The notes beneath the pieces are model-generated. The model was not told the DNA's origin. It did no database searches and saw nothing but the letters and a program-made list of their open reading frames with translations. Positions 1-6,122 of a stretch of DNA of 14,001 bases are shown here, in pieces. Within the stretch, counting starts at the first letter, position 1. Each line of letters starts with the position of its first letter. This DNA is from an uncultured Erysipelotrichaceae bacterium (lineage in GTDB: Bacteria > Bacillota_I > Bacilli_A > RF39 > UBA660): assembly GCA_902803795.1 (NCBI GenBank), contig CADCRC010000024.1, forward strand, positions 1-14,001. The letters are read 5' to 3'. The position numbers and the translations under genes were made by a program.

Positions 1-75
1 TTAAACCAATATATTGAAGAAGGAAAATTAGGGAAATCCTCTGGGGAAGGTTTTTATAAATACGACAAATCATAA
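1..75 (+). CDS. 3-hydroxyacyl-CoA (3-hydroxybutyryl-CoA) dehydrogenase, C-terminal fragment (5' end outside window)
   Basis: Frame 1 is open from the first base and encodes 24 residues ending at TAA (73-75). The motif GKLGKSSGEGFYKYD matches the closing signature of the 3-hydroxyacyl-CoA dehydrogenase C-terminal domain (family pattern G-x-LG-[RK]-[KS]-[ST]-G-x-GFY-x-Y). These NAD-dependent enzymes interconvert 3-hydroxyacyl-CoA and acetoacyl-CoA in butyrate formation or fatty-acid oxidation. Only the last helix is present, so the substrate class, catalytic residues and start cannot be judged. Codons such as GGG, TCC, TAC and GAC are more frequent here than in the neighbouring genes, but 24 codons are too few to argue for transfer. 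The assignment rests on this one motif. Confidence 0.72.
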   Translation, partial: LNQYIEEGKLGKSSGEGFYKYDKS

Positions 76-220
76 TCATTTGCAAATATCAAAAAGTATG
101 TTATATTTTATTTAGCAATTGAGTCAATCTCAATTCATAGATTTTGCCCATTTTTCGCAAACACGTTAAATCGAGGCCCTACATTGAATATTCATCGAGC
201 TTTTATAGTTCGATTTTTTT
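76..220 (+). other. Hairpin-rich intergenic region, possible small structured RNA or long 3' UTR
   Basis: No ORF is supported here. The stretch is less AT-rich than its surroundings around 140-200 and holds consecutive inverted repeats: a 7-bp stem 117-123/129-135 with a 5-base loop, a 5-bp stem 143-147/157-161 with a 9-base loop, and the terminator hairpin at 194-214. It may be the 3' UTR of the dehydrogenase gene, or a separate small RNA ending at that terminator. I see no match to a known riboswitch, 6S RNA or tmRNA. Confidence 0.3.
194..220 (+). terminator. Rho-independent terminator after the dehydrogenase gene
   Basis: The arms ATCGAGC (194-200) and GTTCGAT (208-214) form a 7-bp stem with one G-U pair and a 7-base loop. 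Six T residues follow at 215-220. It would end transcription of the dehydrogenase, or of an RNA in the hairpin-rich region before it. Confidence 0.7.
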
Positions 221-291
221 GTTAAATTTATATTTTAAAATATTAAAAACTTTCTATATTAAGTTTTTTAATTAAAACTACATAAAACTAA

Positions 292-320
292 ATGACATTT
301 TTTAAGAAATTTGATACAAT
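292..320 (+). promoter_or_regulatory. Sigma-A-type promoter of the pgi operon
   Basis: The -35 box is ATGACA (292-297, 5 of 6 match to TTGACA), the spacer is 17 bases, and the -10 box is TACAAT (315-320, 5 of 6), preceded by the extended -10 dinucleotide TG at 312-313. Transcription would begin near 327, almost directly on the Shine-Dalgarno GGTGAT (327-332). The promoter covers the ATG at 292, which is why that upstream ATG cannot be the start of pgi. Confidence 0.75.
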
Positions 321-336
321 AAAAATGGTGATTAAA

Positions 337-1506
337 ATGTTGAAGTTTAATTTTGACAAAGATGTAGATATAGAAAGTAATTTATCTAGAAAAGATTATA
401 TTATAAACAAATTTAATACATGTGAAATGATAGGATGGAATAATCCAATAGAAGATGAAATAGTAGAAGATATACTAAAGACATCTAAAAAAATAAAAAA
501 GAATTCAGAATGTTTAGTTGTATTAGGTATAGGTGGATCATATTTAGGAAGTAAAAGTCTTAATGAATTATTTAAATCATATTACACAAGTAATTATGAA
601 ATTGTATACTTAGGTAATACTTTATCAACTGATTATATTAATGAAACATTAGATTATTTAAAAGACAAAGATTTCACATTAAATGTTATATCAAAAAGTG
701 GGTCAACATTAGAAATAAAATTATTATTTGATATAATGATTAAGTATATGAAAAACAAATATAAAAAAGAAGAATTAAAAGATAGAATAATTATAACAAC
801 ATCACCAAATTCCAAACTTCATGAAATGGCAAAAGAAAATAGTTATAAAACTTTTTTTATACCAAATAATATTGGAGGAAGATTTTCTTTAATAACACCA
901 GCTCATTTATTACCACTATCATTAAATATAGATATAAAAGAATTGATTCGTGGTTATAATGATGGAAAAAAATATAAAAATCAAGCATATAAATATGCAT
1001 GTATTAGAAATAAACTCTTCTTAGAAAATAAATATATTGAAAATTTTTGCTTTTATAATGACAAATTCATATATTTTGGAGAGTTTTTAAAACAATTATT
1101 TGCAGAAACAGAAGGGAAAGATAGTACAGGTGTTTTCCCAATCTATTCTATATATACTAGAGACCTACACTCAATAGGGCAATTTATACAAGAAGGGAAC
1201 AAAATAATATTTGAAACAACAATACAAGTTGATTATAAAACAAAATATAAATATAAAGACTCAACAATAAATGAAATTAATGATAAAATAAATCAATCAG
1301 TAATAAAAGCACATAAAAATGGTAATGTATACCAAAATGTTATAATATTAAGTAAATTAAACGAATATAACATAGGAGAATTAGTATATTTCTTTATGTT
1401 ATCTGTTAGTTATTCAGCCCTAACATTTGGTGTTAATCCATTTAATCAAGATGGAGTAGAGGAATATAAAAAAATATCTAAAGAAAAACTAGAAAAAATA
1501 ATATAG
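337..1506 (+). CDS. pgi: Glucose-6-phosphate isomerase
   Basis: Cytoplasmic glycolytic enzyme interconverting glucose-6-phosphate and fructose-6-phosphate. The 389-residue product carries the expected phosphate-binding and catalytic motifs in order: GIGGSYLGSKSL near residue 64, the SIS-type VISKSGSTLE near 117, IGGRFSLITPAHLLP near 179, the catalytic region ETEGKDSTGVFP to TRDLHSIGQFIQEG (about 257-287), and the C-terminal signature NPFNQDGVEEYK near 368. The start is ATG 337: it lies 4 bases after GGTGAT (327-332), and the longer frame from 292 would begin inside the promoter. The protein is shorter than typical Firmicutes Pgi (about 430-450 residues), but no key motif is missing. It is the first gene of an operon with the HAD-like gene 16 bases downstream. 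Confidence 0.96.
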   Translation: MLKFNFDKDVDIESNLSRKDYIINKFNTCEMIGWNNPIEDEIVEDILKTSKKIKKNSECLVVLGIGGSYLGSKSLNELFKSYYTSNYEIVYLGNTLSTDYINETLDYLKDKDFTLNVISKSGSTLEIKLLFDIMIKYMKNKYKKEELKDRIIITTSPNSKLHEMAKENSYKTFFIPNNIGGRFSLITPAHLLPLSLNIDIKELIRGYNDGKKYKNQAYKYACIRNKLFLENKYIENFCFYNDKFIYFGEFLKQLFAETEGKDSTGVFPIYSIYTRDLHSIGQFIQEGNKIIFETTIQVDYKTKYKYKDSTINEINDKINQSVIKAHKNGNVYQNVIILSKLNEYNIGELVYFFMLSVSYSALTFGVNPFNQDGVEEYKKISKEKLEKII

Positions 1507-1522
1507 AAAGACAAGTGATTAC

Positions 1523-2242
1523 ATGATAAAGTCATTTTTTTGCAATTTTGACATATGCTTATTAGATAATGAAGATTCTATATCAATAAGAAAAATGCTA
1601 GAAATAGACAAATTAAAACAAAAAAACATTGAATTATTAGTAGAATCTAATTGTGAAATAAAAAACATATTAAGTTATAATAATGATTTTCCATTTTTAA
1701 ATTATATTTTCTTTTATGATGGAACAATTTTATATGACGTAAATCATGATAAAATAATAGAAGCATACAACATAGGAATAAATTCAATAAAAAAAATATT
1801 AAAAGTATTTAGTAATGATATATGTATATATACAAAAAATGATAAATATCATATGAAAAAAGAAAACATTGATGAAAACTATATAAGTAACTATAAAGAT
1901 GATATATATAAAATAGATATAAAATATAAAAACAAAAAAGATATAGATTTAAATAAATTAAAAGATATAAAAAATATAAAATATAAAATAAATGATAATA
2001 TATTAGAAATTACCAGTGATAAATCTAATAATATAAAATTATTAAATAAATATTGTAAATTAAAAAATATAAAAAAAGATGAAATATTTTATGTAGGATT
2101 AAACGATATAGAAATGATAAAAAAATTAGATAGTACATATTCTATAAAATGTAATAAAAAAGAATTAAAAAGTAATACATGCAAGACATTTAATGATATA
2201 ATAGAAGCAATAAATTACATAATAGAAAAACATAAATTATAA
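1523..2242 (+). CDS. Degenerate HAD-superfamily (Cof-like) protein, probably catalytically impaired
   Basis: The layout matches the Cof branch of HAD phosphatases. There is a short N-terminal strand with NFD (D10), a cap-like YIFFYDGTILYD at 61-72 where Cof proteins have an 'NGA-hhYD' stretch, a Lys-containing helix (SDKSNNIKLLNKYC, 165-178), and FYVGLNDIEMIKKL at 189-202, equal to the Cof 'GDxxNDIxML' loop. Two catalytic features look lost. Motif I reads FDICLLD instead of DxDGT, so the second Asp is replaced by Cys. Motif IV reads GLND, with the first Asp and several loop residues missing. At 239 residues it is shorter than typical Cof proteins (about 260-280). The start at 1523 follows AGTGAT by 4 bases. 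It sits 16 bases after pgi and is probably translated with it. It may bind a ligand or be a decaying sugar-phosphate phosphatase. Confidence 0.65.
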   Translation: MIKSFFCNFDICLLDNEDSISIRKMLEIDKLKQKNIELLVESNCEIKNILSYNNDFPFLNYIFFYDGTILYDVNHDKIIEAYNIGINSIKKILKVFSNDICIYTKNDKYHMKKENIDENYISNYKDDIYKIDIKYKNKKDIDLNKLKDIKNIKYKINDNILEITSDKSNNIKLLNKYCKLKNIKKDEIFYVGLNDIEMIKKLDSTYSIKCNKKELKSNTCKTFNDIIEAINYIIEKHKL

Positions 2243-2270
2243 ATAATATTATAAAAAGGAGTTGTAAAAA

Positions 2271-3500
2271 ATGAAAAAAAGAATAATACTACTAACTATT
2301 TTAATGACATTGTTAATACCAAAAATAGTAAATGGAAAAGAGTTAACATTAGAACAAATAAAAAATAATTATATAGAAATAAAATATAATGAATGTCTCG
2401 AAACAAAGCAATATCATGAAAGTATTGGAAAAGAATTTAATTCAGATTGTAATAAAAAAAATAATATAACAATAACTAATAATAAATTAGTAATAGTAGA
2501 ACAAGCAAAATTAAATAATGAAATGCAAAAAATAAAAATTACATATAGTTTAAATAAAAATATTTTATCAACAACATTTGAAGGAAATAACCCATTTTTT
2601 AGATTTTGTGATTTTAAAAAATTATTTATGGCAACACAACTTCTTCAAGGATATAGTGAAGATGAAATAAATATAATTTTACATAGTGAAAATATTGATG
2701 ATTATACTATTGAGAAAAATGGCTTTGAAATAAAAACAATAGGTACAAACGAGAATATGACTGGAGGATATGGAAAAATTGATATTTCAAAGAAAATTAA
2801 TATAGGAGATAAAAAAGAAAATACTGGAATATCAAAAAAAGATATAGAAAACTATAATGGAATTGACAGTCTAAAATCAGAATCAGAAAAAGATAATTTA
2901 GACATAGTTATAAATGGAGTAGCTATTTACAAAAGTTATAAAAATGGTAAATATATTTTATCAATAGGAGAACAAAACAAGTTAACAGATGCTTCATATA
3001 AAACATTAAAAGTAGTTAACTCAATCATATTTGATGAAGATAAAAGAGCAAATAAATATTTAGAAAAATACTATCCTAAAATTGGTGAAGATAAAAATTT
3101 TATAGGATATGAAATTGATATAAACCCAACTAATGAAAATCATTATTATAACCTATTTCCAGATTTTAAATTTATTGAAATAAGAATAGACAAAGCTAGA
3201 GCAAAAGAACAATTTTATAAAGTAAATGATAAAAAAGATAATCAAATTGGTAATTTTATACAAAAAAACAAATATATTTTTGTAGTAATAACAATATTAG
3301 TAGTAATAATATTAGGCATATTTATTCTATCAAAACTTGCAAAGAAAGATGCGTTTAAAGCAAATATTCAATCATCAAAAACAAACAAACCAACCATAGA
3401 AAACCAACAAATAAATAATCAAAATTATATACAAAAAACATCTATTGAGCAACCTAAACCAAACAATGAAACCAATCAAAATTTAAATAACAACAATTAA
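2271..3500 (+). CDS. Signal-peptide and single-TM membrane protein of unknown function
   Basis: I do not recognise a family. Residues 1-22 form a Sec-type signal (KKR followed by a hydrophobic core, likely cleaved near VNG-KE). Residues 24-330 are a large hydrophilic domain, presumably outside the cell, with Cys at 42, 60 and 113. Residues 334-356 are a strong transmembrane helix (FVVITILVVIILGIFIL) followed by the basic SKLAKKDAFK, which predicts a cytoplasmic C-terminus. The last 50 residues are Asn/Gln/Thr-rich and probably disordered. The start is well supported by AAGGAG (about 2256-2261). It is the last gene of the pgi operon, 28 bases after the HAD-like gene, with a terminator downstream. 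It could be a sensor or surface scaffold; nothing in the sequence decides this. Confidence 0.8.
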   Translation: MKKRIILLTILMTLLIPKIVNGKELTLEQIKNNYIEIKYNECLETKQYHESIGKEFNSDCNKKNNITITNNKLVIVEQAKLNNEMQKIKITYSLNKNILSTTFEGNNPFFRFCDFKKLFMATQLLQGYSEDEINIILHSENIDDYTIEKNGFEIKTIGTNENMTGGYGKIDISKKINIGDKKENTGISKKDIENYNGIDSLKSESEKDNLDIVINGVAIYKSYKNGKYILSIGEQNKLTDASYKTLKVVNSIIFDEDKRANKYLEKYYPKIGEDKNFIGYEIDINPTNENHYYNLFPDFKFIEIRIDKARAKEQFYKVNDKKDNQIGNFIQKNKYIFVVITILVVIILGIFILSKLAKKDAFKANIQSSKTNKPTIENQQINNQNYIQKTSIEQPKPNNETNQNLNNNN

Positions 3501-3533
3501 ACAGAACTGTAAGATATGTTTAAAAAACAAAAG

Positions 3534-3577
3534 AAGAACTATTATAGAATTTAGAATCAATTATAATAGTTCTTTTA
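3534..3577 (+). terminator. Rho-independent terminator of the pgi operon
   Basis: A perfect 13-bp stem (3534-3546 with 3562-3574) encloses a 15-base loop and is followed by a short T-run. The stem is AT-rich, like the rest of the genome. It closes the pgi/HAD/membrane-protein operon before the cutA promoter. Confidence 0.65.
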
Positions 3578-3592
3578 ATTATATATAAAATC

Positions 3593-3621
3593 TTTTATTT
3601 TATCTTAATTTATAATATACT
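3593..3621 (+). promoter_or_regulatory. Probable promoter of the cutA-femX-ruvA operon
   Basis: A -10-like TATACT (3616-3621) lies 17 bases after a weak -35 TTTTAT (3593-3598), with a second possible -10, TATAAT, at 3611-3616. The -10 to ATG distance (17 bases) matches the pgi and NifU promoters here. The AT-rich background makes any single match weak. Confidence 0.4.
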
Positions 3622-3638
3622 AATATTAGGTGATTAAA

Positions 3639-3962
3639 ATGAAATATATAGAAATAAAAACGAATATAGATGATTTAAATAAAGCAAAAATTATATCAAA
3701 TAGATTACTAGAAAAACATTTGATAGCCTCGTCAAATATAATTCAAGTAGAAAGCATTTATAACAGGAATAACAAACAACAAGAATATAAAGAATATATG
3801 ATAATAATGAAAACAACAATATATTTATACAAAAAAATAGAAGAAGAAATACTTAATTTACATACATATGAACTACCAGAAATATCATATCATGAAATAA
3901 CAGGACATGAAAAATATTTAAAATGGATAGATGATGAAACTAAACAAATAAAGGAGATTTAA
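3639..3962 (+). CDS. cutA: CutA1-family divalent cation tolerance protein
   Basis: Small cytoplasmic trimer-forming protein of the CutA1 family, linked in E. coli to copper/divalent metal tolerance and structurally similar to PII signalling proteins; its molecular role is unsettled. The 107 residues show the family layout: an N-terminal beta strand and helix (KYIEIKTNIDDLNKAKIIS), a central strand YMIIMKTT (53-60) equal to the conserved 'hhhKT', the signature LHTYELPEI (74-82), and a closing YLKWIDD. The N-terminal metal-ligand-type Cys common in enterobacterial CutA is absent (LIASSN). ATG 3639 is chosen because it lies 4 bases after GGTGAT (3629-3634); the GTG at 3630 is part of that Shine-Dalgarno. 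It begins an operon whose next gene starts 3 bases after its stop. Confidence 0.9.
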   Translation: MKYIEIKTNIDDLNKAKIISNRLLEKHLIASSNIIQVESIYNRNNKQQEYKEYMIIMKTTIYLYKKIEEEILNLHTYELPEISYHEITGHEKYLKWIDDETKQIKEI

Positions 3963-3965
3963 TAA

Positions 3966-5192
3966 ATGGAATTTTTAGAAATAGCAGAAAAAGAATATGA
4001 AAAATATTGGAATCAATCAAAATATAAAACATTTTTATCATCACCTAAAATAGGTAAACTAAGAAAACTAGAAGGATGGGATTATAAATTTGTAGGTGTT
4101 AAGGAAGAAAAAAAACTTCTTGTAGGAGCCCTTATTGTATTTAGAAAAACACATTTTAATAAAAAAGAATATTATATGCCAAGAGGACCACTACTGGATT
4201 TCAATGATATAAAATTAGTAGAATTCTTTTTTTATAATTTAAAAGATTATATTAAGAAAAATAATGGTTATAAATTAAGAATAGATCCATATATAATTAA
4301 TAAACAAAGAGATATAGATGGAAATATAGTAGAAGATGGAATAGACAATACTAAAATCAAAGAAGAATTATTTAAAATAGGATTTAAACAAATAGAAGAA
4401 GATAAAATGGAACAAGTAGGATGGATGTTTTGCCTAGATTTAAAAAACAAAACAAAAGACGAGATATTTAAAGAAATGTATCCTAGTTGTAGAAATACAA
4501 TAAGAAAAGCAGAAAAAATAGGAATTAACATCAACGAAATAGAATACAAAGAATTAGATAAATTTCAAGATATAATGGAAGAAACATCAAAAAGAAAAGG
4601 ATTTTCAAATAGAAAAATATCATATTACCAAAATATGTATAATTTATTTCATAAAGATAATGAAATTAAGTTCTTTATTAGTACACTTAATCTAACTAAA
4701 TATATAGAAAGACTAAACCAAGATATAAAAGAAAGACAAGATAAACTAGAAAGCTTAGGTAATGCAAAATACAATGATGGTCAGAAAAAAAATCTAAATC
4801 AAGAAATAGAATCAATTAATAAGAGAATAGAAGAAGCAAAAAAAATAAAAAAGGAAACAAACAAAGAAACAATAACATTATCAGGCTCAATGTTTATGTT
4901 AATAAAACCTGAAATAATATATTTATCTAGCGGAAATTATGAAGAATTTATGAAGTTTAATGCTCAATATTTAATTCAATGGGAACTTATAAAATATGGA
5001 ATAGAAAATGGATTTGATAGACATAACTTTTATGGAATTCCAGCAAACATAAATGAACATCCAAAGGATTATGGAATATATGAATTTAAAAGAGGATTTA
5101 ATGGATATGTAGAAGAATTAATAGGTGAATATGAGATGCCAATTAGCGGATATTATAATATTGAAAAAATAATTAGAAAGGTAAGGAATTAA
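3966..5192 (+). CDS. FemAB-family peptidoglycan bridge aminoacyltransferase (FemX/MurM-like)
   Basis: Transfers an amino acid from charged tRNA to the stem-peptide lysine of a peptidoglycan precursor (lipid II), starting or extending the interpeptide bridge at the inner face of the membrane. The 408 residues show the FemABX arrangement: an N-terminal GNAT-like half (about 1-160, with YYMPRGPLLDF at 69-79), a second half beginning near 165 with YPSCRNTIRKAEKIG, a helical coiled-coil arm (about 243-300, rich in Glu/Lys/Gln) as in tRNA-dependent FemX/FemA, and the closing signature YGIYEFKRGFNGYVEELIGEYE (about 369-390). The Shine-Dalgarno AAGGAG (3951-3956) lies inside the last codons of cutA, so the two are translationally linked. 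Which amino acid is added cannot be read from sequence. It implies a cross-linked murein wall in this organism. Confidence 0.88.
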   Translation: MEFLEIAEKEYEKYWNQSKYKTFLSSPKIGKLRKLEGWDYKFVGVKEEKKLLVGALIVFRKTHFNKKEYYMPRGPLLDFNDIKLVEFFFYNLKDYIKKNNGYKLRIDPYIINKQRDIDGNIVEDGIDNTKIKEELFKIGFKQIEEDKMEQVGWMFCLDLKNKTKDEIFKEMYPSCRNTIRKAEKIGININEIEYKELDKFQDIMEETSKRKGFSNRKISYYQNMYNLFHKDNEIKFFISTLNLTKYIERLNQDIKERQDKLESLGNAKYNDGQKKNLNQEIESINKRIEEAKKIKKETNKETITLSGSMFMLIKPEIIYLSSGNYEEFMKFNAQYLIQWELIKYGIENGFDRHNFYGIPANINEHPKDYGIYEFKRGFNGYVEELIGEYEMPISGYYNIEKIIRKVRN

Positions 5193-5193
5193 T

Positions 5194-5757
5194 ATGTATG
5201 ATTATATAGAAGGAACAATTAAAAGTCTTAAATCAAATTCAATAGTACTAGATAACAATGGAATTGGTTACTTAATATTTGTAGCTAATCCATATTACTA
5301 TGAACAAGGTAAAAAATATAAAGTATATGTATTTCAGCAACTAAGAGAAGATGAAAATAGTTTATATGGATTTAGTTCATCAAGCGATAAAGATTTTTTT
5401 CTAAAATTGATATCAGTAAAAGGATTAGGTCCAAAAATGACAATGCCACTATTTGCTACAGGACAAACTCAAAATATAATGGACGCAATTGAAAGAGAAA
5501 ATATTTTATATTTAATGAAATTTCCAAAAATAGGACAAAAACTAGCTAAACAAATTGTATTAGATTTAAAAGGAAAACTTGAAACAATAGGAGTTGGAAC
5601 AAGTGACGATGAAATGCAAACACAAAAAGAACTTGAAAGCGTACTTATAGGTTTAGGATACAAAGAAAAAGATATTATACCAGTTATTGCTAAAGTAAAT
5701 ACAAGTCTTAAAATAGAAGATCAAGTAAAAGATGCATTAAAATTAATGTTAAGATAA
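5194..5757 (+). CDS. ruvA: Holliday junction branch migration protein RuvA
   Basis: DNA-binding subunit of RuvAB: a tetramer holds the Holliday junction while the RuvB ring pumps DNA during recombinational repair. The 187 residues (family about 190-205) contain the N-terminal OB-fold (1-62, beginning MYDYIEGTI), two helix-hairpin-helix motifs (ISVKGLGPKMTMPLF about 73-87; FPKIGQKLAKQIVLDLKGKL about 110-129), a short flexible linker, and the C-terminal domain III that contacts RuvB (QKELESVLIGLGYKEKD, about 144-160). The start follows AAGGA in the 3' end of the femX-like gene, which ends one base upstream, so expression is coupled. RuvB usually follows RuvA but is not here; the next gene is convergent and a terminator follows at once. 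Confidence 0.95.
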   Translation: MYDYIEGTIKSLKSNSIVLDNNGIGYLIFVANPYYYEQGKKYKVYVFQQLREDENSLYGFSSSSDKDFFLKLISVKGLGPKMTMPLFATGQTQNIMDAIERENILYLMKFPKIGQKLAKQIVLDLKGKLETIGVGTSDDEMQTQKELESVLIGLGYKEKDIIPVIAKVNTSLKIEDQVKDALKLMLR

Positions 5758-5790
5758 AAAAGATGTATTTACACATTAATTACATCTTTT
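5758..5790. terminator. Bidirectional terminator between ruvA and the NifU-domain gene
   Basis: The 10-bp stem AAAAGATGTA (5758-5767) with TACATCTTTT (5781-5790) surrounds a 13-base loop. Read on plus it starts right after the ruvA stop and ends in a T-run. Read on minus it has its own run of T. The right arm lies within the last codons of the NifU-domain gene, whose stop (5771-5769) is in the loop, so a single compact hairpin serves both convergent genes. Confidence 0.7.
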
Positions 5791-5999
5791 ATCTCAGGAA
5801 TTTCATTTAAAAACAATTCTTTTATTCCATCATTTAAAGTAAAATCAATTAAACTACAATTCTGACATGCACCAGTAAGTCTAATATATAAAATGTTATC
5901 TTCGTATTTAACAAATTCAACATTACCACCATCATTAATTAAAAATGGTCTTATTTTATCTAAAACAGTATGTATTTTAACTATAATATCTTCTTCCAT
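5769..5999 (-). CDS. NifU C-terminal-domain (Nfu-type) iron-sulfur scaffold protein
   Basis: A free-standing NifU C-terminal domain of 76 residues. Proteins of this type bind a labile Fe-S cluster between two subunits and pass it to apo-proteins. The sequence has the family features: INDGGNVEFVKYEDNILYIRL (about 21-41) and the cluster-ligating GACQNC (C45 and C48), followed by a TLNDGIKELF helix. The start is ATG 5999: it lies 3 bases after GGTGAT on the minus strand (6008-6003). The upstream ATG at 6017 overlaps the -10 box and is rejected. It is a single-gene unit, convergent with ruvA and divergent from the next operon, with its own extended -10 promoter. Confidence 0.92.
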   Translation of the reverse strand: MEEDIIVKIHTVLDKIRPFLINDGGNVEFVKYEDNILYIRLTGACQNCSLIDFTLNDGIKELFLNEIPEIKDVINV

Positions 6000-6015
6000 A
6001 AAATCACCAAAATAC

Positions 6016-6043
6016 ATTATATCATTTTATGAGAATTAATCAA
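6016..6043 (-). promoter_or_regulatory. Promoter of the NifU-domain gene
   Basis: Read on the minus strand: -35 TTGATT (6043-6038), 16-base spacer, perfect -10 TATAAT (6021-6016) with an extended TG one base upstream. The -10 box ends 16 bases before ATG 5999, the same distance as for pgi, giving a leader of roughly 10 bases that starts at the Shine-Dalgarno. Confidence 0.7.
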
Positions 6044-6073
6044 ATCAAATAATTGATAAAATTTATAAATATA

Positions 6074-6101
6074 TTTACAAAAAAATAATTTATGATAAAA
6101 T
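6074..6101 (+). promoter_or_regulatory. Promoter of the coiled-coil/SPFH/LemA operon
   Basis: The -35 box is TTTACA (6074-6079), the spacer 16 bases, and the -10 box TAAAAT (6096-6101), with the extended TG at 6093-6094. It lies back-to-back with the NifU promoter, about 30 bases between their -35 boxes. A Shine-Dalgarno (GAGGTG, 6110-6115) follows. Confidence 0.6.
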
Positions 6102-6122
6102 TAATAATAGAGGTGGATATGG

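Noticed and set aside
292..336. Longer pgi start at ATG 292 (15 extra residues)
   Set aside because: The extra region is the promoter (-35 at 292-297, -10 at 315-320), and the Shine-Dalgarno sits before ATG 337.
3630..3638. GTG start for cutA at 3630
   Set aside because: This GTG is part of the GGTGAT ribosome site; ATG 3639 has correct spacing and gives the normal CutA N-terminus.
4268..4549. Minus-strand hydrophobic frame inside the FemX-like gene
   Set aside because: Antisense of Lys/Glu/Ile-rich coding; no ribosome site and no family pattern.
6000..6017. Six-residue N-terminal extension of the NifU-domain protein (ATG 6017)
   Set aside because: That ATG overlaps the -10 box; GGTGAT stands before ATG 5999.
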